From Lineus longissimus (Eukaryota > Nemertea > Pilidiophora > Heteronemertea > Lineidae), in contig NC_088318.1 in NCBI RefSeq assembly GCF_910592395.1, forward strand, positions 14,820,349-14,884,348: DNA of 64,000 nt, in the 5' to 3' direction. The notes under the pieces were generated by a model that saw only the letters and a list, made by a program, of their open reading frames with translations, was not told the DNA's origin and did not search any database. The first letter of the stretch is position 1. Every line of letters begins with the position of its first letter. Shown piece by piece: positions 20,297 to 32,627 of the stretch. A program made the position numbers and the translations under genes.

Positions 20297-22716
20297 ATGT
20301 GTTCCAAAGAATCAAAGCCCCCTTGTTCATTTAAAGTGTTTTTTTACAACATCGTCCAAGTAATCACTCTCAGCACAGCCTCAATCTACTCGAGCACAAA
20401 TTTGCCGTCTTGCTATATTGACAAATAATTACCAACTAATCGGAATTTCCTGTTTGCAATTCTTAGGAGAGGCTTGTAGATGAGAAGGGAACACACATGA
20501 CCAATGATCCTTATTTATCTCGAAGTTGCCAACTGATGCATACCTGATTACCAGCCGGTGTTGGACAATGAAAACTAATTACACATTCTTTAGGTTCCAA
20601 TAGATATGTCACTGGTCTTATCCATATCATCATCAGAGGGCAATCATCTCTGTCTTCAGTATGGGGTTGGTTGACAAGAAGGAGAGAGGGGGTTCAGGAA
20701 TTGGTAATTGAGCAAATGTAATACAAACAAAGGAACACCACAAAACTAGAGTACACAGTACAAAAGAGTAGCCATGCCTAAAATCTATCCAGGAAATATT
20801 TCATTGTATGTATATGGTACCATACACACCTAGAAATAATTTTTTTTTAGTTTTATGAAAATCCTTGAAGGTTTTTCAGCTTAAGCAAATATGCAACCCT
20901 TTGAAGATTTTCAATGAAAATGTAAACGTCCACAAGGGTTTTAAGATTCCGAAAAACTACCGGAAAACCTCTCGGGGCGCATGTGTGTGTTTACCGAAAA
21001 AAAACATTTTCAAAATTTTCAATAGCTTGAAATTCGTTATTTCTAAGAGTGCACTAATTCCATTATTTGGCCAATTTCGGTTGTATGTCAATGCGGTTGG
21101 ATTCCAATAAGGTTTATAAGCCCAGTAACCCTTTGGCCAGAGAGAGTTTGTCTCAAGTACCGTCCACTTGAATATGAAATTTTCTTGGCTTTGCAGATGT
21201 ACAAGGAACCTTGGTTTTACGTCTCTTTAAAGAACGAAAAAAATGTTCATCAATGTGATGGTCTCTAAATAACCTGGTTAATGTGAAGAACAATACATCT
21301 TTTTTCCGAATCCCTCGAAATACTATAATGCAGTCCGTCCGACCTTTTGATTAAAGATCGTATAAAAGCATTCTAAAGAATTGGTTTCTGATGAAAAAAG
21401 ATTTATATATCAAGCGAGCGTGGCAGACTGTTCTATCTTCCGAAGGGTAAAAAGAAATCGGTCTGTGCTGGTTAATGCCCTTGGGGCATTGCCGTCTCCA
21501 AGTAAGGAACTAATTGGTTTCAGCCAGTTTTTGCATATCCTTTCACGGCCGATTGTTCAAAGCAATGCATATGCCACTAATCCAGACCATGCCCCCTGTT
21601 AACATACTCTCGAATCACACATGACAAGGTGGATGGAATTTGTCATGTCTGTATTGGTATCGTTTCCAGACAGCTGGCAATCCAATCCCCCCGTTGACTG
21701 CAATCAATCGGACTTTGGCTCATAACATGAAGGAAACGTGTCAGGAAGAATATGACATATGCAACACTAAGATTAAATACTAGTATCAACAATCAATAAC
21801 GGCTGGAACAACGCATTCTTTTAATTTAGAGCTATCGCTAACGAACAGACCAACACATTTAAAACTGCACAATTTTCTCATGAAAAAAACTCTGACTGCT
21901 TTCGACCTGTAGAACGAATGAAGAGTTGATAACATCTCTCACAAGACTGAAAGTTGCCACTCATGGACGATTGCAACCCTGATTGCAAGAAATGTTGCTA
22001 AATCAATTGAGTCACTAGTCAATACCAGAACAACTGAACCATGTCATCCATGACATTGATTTGGACGGACATCGATTGGGATCACACCGGATAAGACGGA
22101 TGGCATATGTGATGTTATTCTCTCTAATTTCAACACAAATTCTGGGTCGTTAGAATACGGTGCGGTAGCTTGCAATTATTTCAATGATCTCCAAGGGCAG
22201 AACATAACATTTCGCAACAAAATCACAGTTGTTAATTACAGATGTATCAGTAATAAACTAACCCAATAAAATTGAACAGAATAAACCTGCCAATACACCT
22301 CTCTGAATTGTTTTATTGAAATCTTTGCCATTTGCTTCCATCAACTTTAAGCTCCAAACAGTGTATAACAAATACATCCTTCCCAAAAGAGTCCGAGCAT
22401 TGCCATAAGTTCTATTTTGACGTAGGAGATTTGTGCGCCGTCTGATACGGAATAAAAGCAAACAGCAACTTGTGAATTGTGGTGTCTTTTATCACGGTCC
22501 AGTTCAGGTTTTCATCAACTCTCCCAGGGACGATCAATAATTCACATGTAGCGGTGGCGATATAGCAACAGTTTTATCCACCATAAGACCAGAATTGAGG
22601 ATACGCCTTGAGATACAAGTAGCTTGTCTACCAAAATGACAGTAATCCCCAACCTAGCACTGGGTTGCATTTATTTCTCATGTCTATCAGCTGGAACTCA
22701 ATATTTCATATGACTT
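20297..22716. other. No gene recognised
   Basis: Nothing supported. TATGGTACCATA near 20813 is a 12-base palindrome. The plus frames 20865-21110 and 21381-21602 are of chance length; the first is Lys/Asn-rich because of A-rich DNA. Confidence 0.55.
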
Positions 22717-22834
22717 AATAATAATAATAATAACAGTAATTTATTGTATTAAAAGTGCTTTTGAATGAAAATCATTTGCAAAACACTGTACAATTTAAAA
22801 AATAACACGTAGTATAAAAGAGAAAATTGTACAA
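22717..22834 (-). mobile_element. L2/CR1-like retroelement 3' tail
   Basis: On the minus strand the stretch reads TTCAAAAGCACTTTTAATAC, AATAAATTACTG, then (TTA)n. An AAGCGCT-like motif, a short AT spacer, AATAAA and a TTATTATTA tail is the 3' pattern of L2-clade LINEs and SINEs that borrow their tail. The 5' side of the element passes into a minisatellite. No coding sequence seen. Confidence 0.45.
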
Positions 22835-22888
22835 AGAGATTAAAACATTCATAGAGATCAAAACAATCATAGAGATTAAAACATTTAG
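22835..22888 (+). repeat. 18-bp minisatellite, three units
   Basis: Units AGAGATTAAAACATTCAT, AGAGATCAAAACAATCAT and AGAGATTAAAACATTTAG lie head to tail. It directly adjoins the retroelement tail. Confidence 0.9.
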
Positions 22889-25461
22889 GTGCTGGTGTCG
22901 AAGTGTTGACTTTGTTGCTTTGATATAGCGAACATTATACAGGGTCTCAGCAGACCAGTTTGGTTATCGTGCGTCCCTCACAATTTCTGACTAGTCAAAG
23001 GAACCGTCTCTTGAGGTTTCTTCTCAAGTCCAATATCAATCAGCCAACCTGATGACCATCGTCTTTTGTCAGAGCTGGAAACTTGGAACTCTAAAAGCCA
23101 CACTGGGCTTTCTGACAGGTTCGGGGGCAAGGCAAAGAAAGCTGTGCTGAGGTTGACGTGGTGGGCCGAATGGACCAGGAAGAAAGAAAAAGAAAACCGT
23201 TCATGCATCGAGAGGATACTAAAATCTGATAAATTTTAAGAAACTGCTTCGATCATATGCCCTTTCAATTGCCAACAAATTCCTTTGAGAACATTACAAA
23301 CAGAACATCACATGTTGTAACATTCATTGCCTTAGGCAAAACCAACATCAGATCGAGTATCCCAGCAACAATTACTACAAGCTGAGATCCAAAATATAGG
23401 CTATAGCAAAGAAAACTATTCAATCACTTGTCTCAACAGAAAGTGATGATTTGGGTTGAGATTTGACCGTAACTTAACATCCGGTATCCCCCCTTCGGGC
23501 AGTAGATAGATTTTCAATTACAAAAAAGAAATATGGGAACAAAGAGCAAGGTTCTATTGATGGGAACCACAGAACATGACAACGCCAGCACTCGCTGTGG
23601 GCAACTGCCTTAAACCCGGCCAAGACTAATCATTCCCGAAACAAGAGAAAAATAATCATAATCATAATGAGTTTGTTAGTAGAGTGCAGTTCCATGTTAT
23701 GGATGTATGCATCCTTGCTCAAGGCGCTCCGTCCCAAAAGTGTTCCAATGTGGTTTTTTTTGTTGTGTAAGAATCCTGTATGTGCTTTGGGACCTTGTTT
23801 CACGATTTTGGGCCTACACGCAGCAAACCTACGTGTCCTAACTAAAGTGTGTCCCAAATCGTTTTTTTTTACAAAGGAAAAAGGTTCTTGTTGCGAAGAC
23901 ATTCATGCAGGTGCATTATTGCAGGAATGCCTCAAGCAGCTGAATACTACAAGAGATGACCCGCGTTTGATAATTGTCAATGATCAAACCAGACGGAGTG
24001 CCCTAGAACGTACAACGTAGCGCAATTTAAAAAAAGAATATTTGGATTAGTCAAAGGCTCGCAAGGGGCTGATTATTAATTTTTGTCAATATTTTCGATG
24101 CAATTGGTGGGAGAACATGTAGCTTGGGCGGGGTCTTCAGGCGAAAAACTAATTTTTGACGACTCCTTCCCACTCTCAACAGCACTTGACAAAACACACA
24201 TTTTTTCTCGAATTTATTTCTCTGTCGATTGCTTATGTACATGCGAGATAATTATGAGCAACTGAGATGGAGGTGTTATGAAGGTGATGCCAAACCAGTC
24301 CCTGGACTGAAAGGGTAATTGAACACAGCTTTGTGGAATACATGGTCACTTTAATTGCCTTAAAGCTAATCAATTCAAGCGTGGCGGTAGACTGGTGCAA
24401 CTAATTATGACATCCTTGCATCTGAAAATCGAAGACAAATTAACAGCTATTTGTGGATTCAGCATATCCTGTTCAAATAACAAATCGTGACTGCTACACT
24501 TATCTTCTGATTGTACTTTTATACATTCTGGCATGGCCGTGTTTCAGGCATTCCGGATTTATGATGTTATCTAATGTGGCACAATGAAATAATACCAAAT
24601 AAAATAATAATCGAGCAACGATCCTGATATCGGGGTTTTCTTCGCAGTATAAATATATCATGCACTTTGACTGAATATAAATTTCCCGATTATATAGTCA
24701 CCTTTAAAAAACCAAACACTTCAGTCAATTTTTTCATAAAAAATTGGTCCATGCCAGTATACTACCCATTTCCAGTCTCTATACCCATAACTAAAATGCC
24801 ACATTCATTCCCCAGTTGTTCAGTAATAAGAAATCAGAACAACATAAACTAATATACTTCGGGGATTTTAGAAGCACGCTAACCCCTTCTACCACCTTAT
24901 AGTCTGACATTATATTACATGTCTCCTAGGCGCTGGCTAGTGTGTGAAGTACCGGCACAACATGAGTTCACCAACACGAACAGGCGAACAGAAAACATTA
25001 TAACAGGGACAATTTCCTCGCAACATCCTTCAAGAAGGTCATTAGAGACAGAGCTGTGTTTCACGTTTTGTTTGCAGTCGTTTTGAATGTAATGCCTTAG
25101 AAACATGACTAAACATGAATTATTGCGAATTGAAAGGTCCTAACCTCAGTTCTGCCTCTGTTTTGACTGATGCTAGACAAGTATTTAAAGTGTGTCTGCA
25201 TGGTTATATCATCTGATGCAATGCTTGATGAGAATTGGCCAAATCTGAATTGACATTGTTTGGACCTCCCTGTGACCAGAGACGAGGAAAAGTCTTTCCA
25301 AAAGTCACGTGGATGTTTCATGTGCTGCACTTGTTTTAACAAGTACTGTTTTGCAGAGATTCCAGCTCTGCAGCGAATCGGTAAATTAAACACAGCGTGC
25401 TGATACTCAAGGTGAAATAATTTCTTGTTCTATAAGAACTCAATAAAAGGCTTTTGTCATA
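22889..25461. other. No gene recognised
   Basis: The 117-codon plus frame 23667-24020 is the largest here. It includes T-run-encoded Phe clusters (WFF, SFFF) and two related stretches (AAAGTGTTCCAATGTGG then T-run; AAAGTGTGTCCCAAATCG then T-run), so it looks like repeat-derived DNA rather than a gene. Overlapping minus frames occur at 23630-23902. An A/T-rich stretch with short ATAATC repeats lies near 23650. Frame 25109-25393 (-) has no support. Confidence 0.5.
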
Positions 25462-25535
25462 TCTGCGACACTCGAACCCATCGCCATCTGCAACTGACAA
25501 CGCTACGATCATCAGACAATGACCGCCAAGGCTGG
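25462..25535 (-). repeat. tRNA-like element (SINE head or tRNA pseudogene)
   Basis: On the minus strand TGTCTGATGATCGTAGCG (about 25520-25503) aligns loosely to a tRNA D arm with box A, followed by TTGTCA, a degenerate anticodon region, and a good box B, GGGTTCGAGTGTC (25479-25467). Spacing fits a tRNA. The anticodon arm is too decayed to assign an amino acid, so this is not a functional tRNA. Confidence 0.4.
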
Positions 25536-26766
25536 CATGTTTGACAAGAGTAGGAAATCCAAATTAAAGATGTCATTGGAAAAACTTTCCTGTCTGGCAG
25601 CCCAGATTACTAAAGTAAGTGAAGACAAGTGATGACGTTCATGAACGGCTGAAGAATCATATTCACATATTTGAGGAGAAGGGGTAATCATGGGATTGAT
25701 ATCAAGCATTTGTTATATTTTCATTCTTACCAGAAGTGTGTAACTTCACTTACGCTTCTGATTTCAATGGTTTTCTTCTATCAAGGATTTTCCTTGCCAA
25801 TCAAATTATACTGCTAACGAGATATTCCTGGACCTGGATAACAATATTCCGGCCAGCAGCATGCAGCAAATACCTATTTCACTCTGTTATACAAGAATAA
25901 CCACATTTAGAGGGAAAACTGTAATGTCGTCATAACAAAACTATTTCTTGTTAAAGACTAAAGAAAGTAGGAATTACGTGGATTTAACATGTTTAAACAC
26001 TATGCTAAGTGCGCACTGTAAAGAGAAAATGCGCTGGTAGGAGTCAATAAAAAACTGTTGTAGTATCGTCCGCGGTCAATACAATCATGCGATCAGACAG
26101 TATATGTTGAAGGAAGTTGGTGATTTGGATGACCATATGAAGAAACCATTGTGGTGAAGTCAAACATATTTTGGAATAAGCATTTCTGCACTCTGACTAA
26201 GCATTGTTGGTAACTGTTAATGTAGCGCAGTAAAGAAAACATTAATCCCGACAGTTAATAAAACAAGTTAGCTAAAGCGGTCTGTGGTGAAAGCATAGCA
26301 GGAACAAGATAATTGACAGGCGATAACGCGACCCAGCGGTGACATTTTCATTCACTGGACTCAGATTAGCTTATTAGCTAATGGGGATGAACATGTACAC
26401 GTCATTGGGGATGAACATTGATATATTGTGGTCAAGTCTATAGTACTTATGTATACATACATACAGTACATGAAAATACATCAATCGTTGATACTTCGCA
26501 CGTACATTATTTTTCTCGGCATATTGTCTTGAAACAAAGCCCAGTCGCACTTAGGCCTAAATTCCGATTCTTCTCTAGTCATTTCAATGAAGAGTCATAA
26601 GAGTACATCTTGATAACAGTCGTTTTGTCAAGCATCGAATGTTTACTGGACCTTAAATGCAATGTTGCTCACTGGGAGCGCTGTCAATGTACATTCAACA
26701 AAAGTTGTATACAAGTCCTGTACAGTCAGGTGATTTGAATAAAGATAACGAAGAAATCATGATAAT
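25536..26766. other. No gene recognised
   Basis: Nothing supported. GGGGATGAACAT occurs twice, near 26382 and 26407, as a short direct repeat. Confidence 0.55.
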
Positions 26767-27228
26767 ATGTGGATTGAGAAATCGTACCCCGTTTTCCTTG
26801 ACAAAAACGGGGTGGCTGACCTAATCTGTTCAAGGGACAACAAACTTGACGTTAAACACATTACAGGGTTAATCACTGGTGCCTCAACCAACGACATTAT
26901 ATTGTTCCTCCTGAACTTTTATATATGGTACATGTATATCCACTCAGACATAAAACCCTGGAATCTATTTGCCATACTCCCTTATGTGATTGATATTTCA
27001 CACGCCGTAAGAGAAGCATACCGAGTACACTTGAAGCAATCGGTTGAACGAAATATAATTCTGCTAGATGCTAGAGTGCTTTTATTGCCTGCAGGAAAAA
27101 TGCAACAACCGTGTAACTGTGCATTTGAACTACAGAGACGCAGGACTTTTTTTCAACACGTGACAGTACTTGTGAACGCTGTACCAGAGATGCCAAGAAA
27201 AGAAATTTATCAGACAAAAAGCACATAG
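26767..27228 (+). CDS. Longest open frame in the window, 153 codons, uncertain
   Basis: The frame starts at ATG and ends TAG. About 0.2 open runs this long are expected by chance at this composition, so length gives only weak support. The sequence mixes a hydrophobic stretch (DIILFLLNFYIWYMYIH) with later basic and Cys-containing parts (PCNCAFELQRRR). It contains YIHSDIKPWN, which looks like a protein-kinase catalytic loop, but the HRD-to-DFG spacing is wrong, no DFG, VAIK or glycine loop is present, and the upstream helix lacks kinase signature residues; I do not call a kinase. The ATG context (ATAATATGT) is poor. It could be an exon, a retroposed fragment or chance. No neighbouring exon or poly(A) signal was tied to it. 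Confidence 0.2.
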   Translation: MWIEKSYPVFLDKNGVADLICSRDNKLDVKHITGLITGASTNDIILFLLNFYIWYMYIHSDIKPWNLFAILPYVIDISHAVREAYRVHLKQSVERNIILLDARVLLLPAGKMQQPCNCAFELQRRRTFFQHVTVLVNAVPEMPRKEIYQTKST

Positions 27229-29009
27229 AATAAATAGCGCATGTGCAAAGGGTGAGCACATCTGGCGCGGTAAAAAAATGCATTATATACTGATGTATGC
27301 CTTCAGTCATCTAGGCGATTTTTCAAGAACTATCAAGTTCGATCTGTACACTTGATTCGAGTTTACTGTAGATGGTCTCCAGTTTCACCATGGCTAATAA
27401 TGGTTTCCTATGGACGGACGTTGTTTACGTCCGATCTTGCACCATCCCTTGCCGACAATGCAATCAGTCGTCTGGCTGCCACTCAACGAATTGATACAAA
27501 TCCACCTATCAAGCTGAAATTCCAGCAATGATTCCTAACGAGCAAATTGGCACATCGTTAAGAAGCCACTGTTAGTTGTAACATTTGGAGGCAACGCTGT
27601 TGACATCATTCTTAAAGCACCGGGCTCATAAATAGGAGGTCACGGAATTTTTGAAGATCACTGTTATTCTGTCTTCCCATCATCGAGTGAGACACATAGC
27701 TCCTTCAAATGAAGCGATGATCTTGTACCCAGTGCCTACGGCCCTCACCAAAATGGTCAATAGGCCTCCCTTGCGATGGAATTTTCCTTCTTTGTAAAGT
27801 CAATCACGCACAGAGACAACCATATCGGCCCAACCCTGGCCCACCTAGCGCAGCAACATCGTCTAGATATCGACAGTAAGCGTACATGACAATGCAGCTG
27901 GATCACCTGGAAGCCACTACAAGAGCATTTTTATTGTTACATCTGGTGGCATTAAATCCTACTTCAATACATGAATTATTGATAATAACCAACTCACAAT
28001 AACTCCACAGTGCGCTGCCACGTTTAGGAACTGCCTTTAATTCAGATGTAAATGAATTAGTCTTCTCAGTTTGCATCGATTTAAAAGTGAGTAGCAAATT
28101 GGAATGCAAATTTTGATTCAACAGATTTCGATTCAAAGCTGAGGTATCTTCAATTAGATTACGTCTTGTGTTAAATTTTTTTTCTTCTTAGATTTCTTAC
28201 ACTATCTTGTTAATTGAAACCTATCTTGAGAATTTATGCCAATTTGCGGTAAAATAAAAATTACGCATAACTGCGTCGACAAGAGAAAATGGCGTTTTCT
28301 ATCAGTTTTACCAAACTCACATGATCAAGAATTGCATCGAAAATCATATACACATTGGTACTTATCAAGTTCCATTCAAATTAATAACGTACATTCAGTT
28401 AGTCGTGGATGACATTGGATTGGATCGCATTGAATATTAGCAAGATATTTTTGGTAGCGTTATATGATGAAGTGATCACAGTTAGTAATCAATACATCTT
28501 GGTCAAGTAGACATTTGAATATTGTTTTAAGTGTTTATGGAAGCGTGGATTGGCTCTATAGGTGACATCAGATCGATGGCCACTTGGCAGCCATTCTGAA
28601 TATGTGTTTAGGCGAAAAATCAACAGGATATTTTTGCCCAAATATTATGACAAAGAATATTATCAGGCATTTCGACCAAGAAACAACCTCTAAGCGCTGT
28701 AGCAAATATAGAGAGTAAAGCGGTTTTGACAGAAGCTCCGTAGGTTGAGCCTCTCATATGTCTGAAATCACTCTCTTTTACATATTACTCATGTGTTCCC
28801 TGTCAAACAGAAAATTGACCTCATGTCAGCATGGACAAGCGGAAATGTGACTTTCCATGTCAAATCTAAAGGTTAAATGATGCTGTCACCAGTACAAGTG
28901 TATTGTCATATTCATTTTATCAATCAATTCTATAACATAATGTATTTCTGGCTTTTTCTACAATATTCTGAGTAAGCAGGACACACACCTAAAATAGAAG
29001 GTTAAAGAA
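27229..29009. other. No gene recognised
   Basis: Nothing supported. The 77-codon minus frame 27903-28136 is unsupported. Confidence 0.55.
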
Positions 29010-29039
29010 AAATTGCTCAGGTTTCTTGCTGAGCAATTT
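29010..29039. repeat. Perfect 11-bp hairpin
   Basis: AAATTGCTCAG and CTGAGCAATTT pair perfectly around an 8-base loop. No gene context. Confidence 0.8.
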
Positions 29040-30689
29040 CCAGATTCAGCCGATATGAAAAACCTGATACTCAGGTCCAGCTTTACAGTTCTATAAAAAG
29101 GCACATGACAGAATTAAGGAAATGAAATTGCACCATGAAAAATCCCTTCACCAAGACAACTGCCTGCATTCCTATCAAATGTTTCTTCCGCTAAGAAGCA
29201 GTTTTATTGATGCAAACCTGACATCGATATCCACCAATTCCATTAAGAAGACAATTCTTCCAGTCGATTCCTGACAGATCAGACCTTTTACCGCTGCTTC
29301 TTCATGGAATTAATGTGTAATTCTACATTCAGCCGTTAAATGATTTAACCCCCAATTGTTCAGTGGTTTGGGTAGGTGTCGGCCTTAAGCGGAGCGATGG
29401 CATTTCAGTCATCGGCGCAGGAAAAGTGACATACCTTCCAGACATATCGCATCAGTCTCCATGACACATTGCCTGTTAAGTTGGTTCCATAGGTTTGAAA
29501 GCTGCCGAACTTTTTCTGTAATTTCAAGGAATAAATTAAGCTTTTTTAAACCTGTCCAGCACATTTTTACTTTCATCGACGTTCATTAGTGCATAACATG
29601 AAATAGTGTCAAGTGTTGTTCATTAAGGTCATTATCGAACACAAGTTGTGAACTAGATTCACTCTGACTGCCCAGGATGAGTTCGCTGAGTTGCCAATTT
29701 CATCTCATTACATGTTATTGGTGACAAGTAGGTCGCTCTGCTAAGTACCCTATTCATAGTGTCCAGTAATACCAGGACCATATATTGGTAAACTAATTTA
29801 CCCAGCCATCTGATATTACTGAACTTGTGTGTCTCTCTTGGTTGTCAATCTGGGGGTTAGGAATATCCTAACCGTTGGTTATTTTCTATTAAATAGGACT
29901 CGACTCAATAGGACAAACAGAAAACTCCTGCTGTCCTAAGAATACTCTTCTCTCTACACCGGCCAGGGTCCAATTTAACTGCAATTATGGAATGTGCAGA
30001 AGAAGCAAAATACAGAATGGCGTAAATCATAGCATTACGTTAAAAACAACACATTTTCTGTCACAGAAAATGGCCAAACCTCAAATAATAACAGCAGACC
30101 TGTCCATCCACCAATCAGGGACTCTAATCACTTGATACCCACATCTAATCAGCCGTATCAACCGAGCCCACCAATAGGAAATTGCTCATCACCATCACGC
30201 CTAATCAAATGGTAAAGGACATGTATCTGTGGACAAGTAGCGGCCGTTGCCCTTTTGGCAGCTAACTTGAAATATCCATAGTGCACTGCTCAGGCTGGTC
30301 AAAATAGGGGCTTGTGGATTAGGGTAGATCACTAAGGGATTGAGGCTTCCTGGGTCACTTACTGCAACACGATAAACATCACAAGAGGACTTATTATTTG
30401 AACATCAGAAGCAATGTTCCCGCCCGCCTGGTTTATTGCTTCCAGGTACACCTCCAATATCTTCTCAAATTAAGATCTTGTCAACTTCTTGCGTTAGTGC
30501 TTTCTTGCGTTGGGAACAGCGTCACAACGACTCTGATTTCCCCTTGGTCAATACCACTGGCTATATAGGTTGATTGACCACAAATGAATGAAGAAAGAAA
30601 GAATGCGATGATTATGATTTACACGAGGAGGAGAAAAACTGGGCGAGTCCATCCACTTGCTAAGATACAGTGAACACAGAACCCTATAC
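29040..30689. other. No gene recognised
   Basis: No supported features. Around 30.10-30.22 kb the motifs CCACCAAT and CTAATCA recur, giving a mildly repetitive look without a clear period. Confidence 0.5.
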
Positions 30690-30907
30690 TTAGGACAGGT
30701 GTTTCTGGAAATTACAATTACGGCTTTCCATTCCCAGTAAGAAGGATTGTTCAAGTTAATACACACAGTGAAAAAGAATCCACTATTGACTACCGTTTGC
30801 CCCTTGATCATGATTACCGGACCTTGGATCATCGACCATGAATCAAAATCGCAGTGGCACCGGACGGACATTCCTACGCCATCGTAACAGACCCATTTCA
30901 AAGCCAT
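30690..30907 (-). CDS. Candidate first coding exon, unknown family
   Basis: The minus-strand ATG at 30907 lies in ACAAAATGG, an excellent Kozak context. The frame is open for 119 codons to 30548; a donor-like CCTAA|GTATAG would end an exon after codon 72 (phase 2). The peptide has evenly spaced Cys and Trp and alternating hydrophobic residues (WVCYDGVGMSVRCHCDFDSW, later FFFTVCINLNNPSYWEWKAV), suggesting a beta-rich, possibly disulphide-containing domain, but there is no signal peptide at this ATG. About 200 bp upstream on the same strand another frame (31286-31104) begins with a signal-like hydrophobic run (VWVYVLLLFGIS), which could be an upstream exon. No family recognised; length is within chance. 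Confidence 0.3.
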
Positions 30908-32351
30908 TTTGTTGGTTATTTTCTTAGAGAGCGCTACCCAGATTAAAGCCTTCTCATTTCACAAACAAAAGCTTTTGATATCACAGCAGTAGTCAATACC
31001 AGCATATGCGGACAGTGACTGTTTCCCTCGCAAAACCAGGTATCAGCAAACACTAATTAAGAGTACTAATGATGTGCTGCAGTCAATTGACTGTATAGCT
31101 AAATCATAACACATCCATCATCACATCGACATTAGAAATAACACAACCAGGGACAAACAACAACATTTTCCATCTATCTACTGATTTCCTGCAGGCCCAT
31201 CCACAAACTCTCCTCGTACACACAGTCATTGTTGAAATCCCAAATAACAACAAAACATACACCCACACACAGCCAACGTGTGGCATTTTACTACATCTTG
31301 TTCACCGTGTCTTGTTTTAAAATATCTGAATAAAAAAAACAAGAAAGTCATTGATTTCCATCAAATCTTATTCTCATGGGTGCGTTGCGTTGAGTTTCTC
31401 AATCTTGGCATGAAATATTAATCGGCTTGACAACTCACAGATCATGTTGTTTCCTCTGCTTCGTCGTCTTCCTTCCGGTTTAACCCTGGAGTGTTTGCAC
31501 AACCGATTACCTGTCGTTTTTCATCGACCAGTTTAGAAGGAAAGAATAGAACTGGAGTTGCGCAATGATTCTACAATCAATAATCAGGCCAGAAAATCTG
31601 CTAGCCCTCCTAAGATATTAGTGAGTAATAAACTGAAATCAGTTCAGTCAATGAAGGTCTGAACAAGCGTTTGATCATTAGGTAACATGCCTCCAGTCTC
31701 AAAGCTTCCGAAAATACCACTCTGGGACACTTTTTTTCGAATATTCGGACTTCCAAGAGTGTTTTTTCAAATTATTGTAAACTCCAAGCAAAGGACCACT
31801 AACTCTAAGATTGCACAAGGAACTGCAGACCTTAATCAACCGATAAAATATTTCATTAAACAAAGACAAATTTTAGGCCTTTATATTTATGAAAAGGATC
31901 AGTTCAGCGCCATTGTAAAAACTGTCAAAGGTTTGGAAACTCGAGATTTTTTCAGAACGTATACATCGCAAGCAGGTGGTTTCTTTATGTAAAAGAGAAA
32001 TAACTGAAGGAACTCCTAACGAAATACTCCATCCTTCAGCCACACTCCTTAAGTACTATCGACGGCTCTAAAACTGGATTGATGATAACAGGGTTTACTT
32101 TCCATCACCAACCAGATTACTTTCCTTACGTTTTTATGTCTAGATTTCCCACACATAAAAAAATCAACGAGTCTAGATTCGTTTCTGTCCTTCATGTAAG
32201 TCTGCTTTCCTGTCGTGCCCGGGGGAGTTCTTACAGCATGATAAACAGTAATTTCGCCTGGAAAAGCAGGGCTCAGATATTAACTCAATAGGATGTGATG
32301 GACTGAGGTTACAACAGCGGTTATGCGAAGGTATCGTGTTGAAAATACTAG
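30908..32351. other. No gene recognised; two weak frames
   Basis: Contains the signal-like minus frame 31104-31286 and the 101-codon plus frame 31687-31992, whose peptide (for example FRTYTSQAGGFFM at the end) has no recognised motif. The frame 32079-32291 (+) and its opposite 32173-32388 (-) are unsupported. Confidence 0.45.
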
Positions 32352-32627
32352 TGTATGAAGAGTATAGTTCCAGCTCCGAACACCGCATTTGAAACTTCTA
32401 AAAATGAATTCGATGGTAAGTTTTGTAGCAAAAAGGCTCCTTATAATCATGCAGCGATAAGTGAATCTGATATATCATGTCAATCCTCATTCTGTGGACC
32501 AACTACTCATTCTAATTCGTCTTTAATTAAACTTGAAAATTCTGAATACAGCAAAATTGATTTATGTTTGGAACCAATCTCTTCAAAAACACTGTCTGAA
32601 CTTTGTGTCGTTCGTAGTGGATATTAG
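32352..32627 (+). CDS. Candidate terminal exon, polar tail
   Basis: After an AG at 32350-32351 a frame runs 91 codons to TAG at 32625-32627. It is Ser/Asn/Glu/Lys-rich, polar and low in hydrophobics (SESDISCQSSFCGPTTHSNS, then IKLENSEYSKIDLCLEP), unlike typical chance translations of AT-rich DNA, which are rich in Phe, Ile, Leu and Lys. This would fit a cytoplasmic tail or disordered C terminus. The acceptor lacks a strong pyrimidine tract. No upstream exon identified. Confidence 0.27.
   Translation, partial: CMKSIVPAPNTAFETSKNEFDGKFCSKKAPYNHAAISESDISCQSSFCGPTTHSNSSLIKLENSEYSKIDLCLEPISSKTLSELCVVRSGY

Noticed and set aside
23667-24020. 117-codon plus frame
   Set aside because: Rich in homopolymer-coded Phe, overlaps internal repeats and an opposing open frame; length is within chance expectation.
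26767-27228. YIHSDIKPWN resembling a protein-kinase catalytic loop in the longest open frame
   Set aside because: No glycine-rich loop, VAIK lysine or DFG; distance to any candidate DFG is too short. One motif in one frame is expected by chance.
27735-27765. TGCCTACGGCCCTCACCA resembling the start of 5S rRNA
   Set aside because: Similarity stops after about 15 bases; no internal control region or 3' pairing follows.
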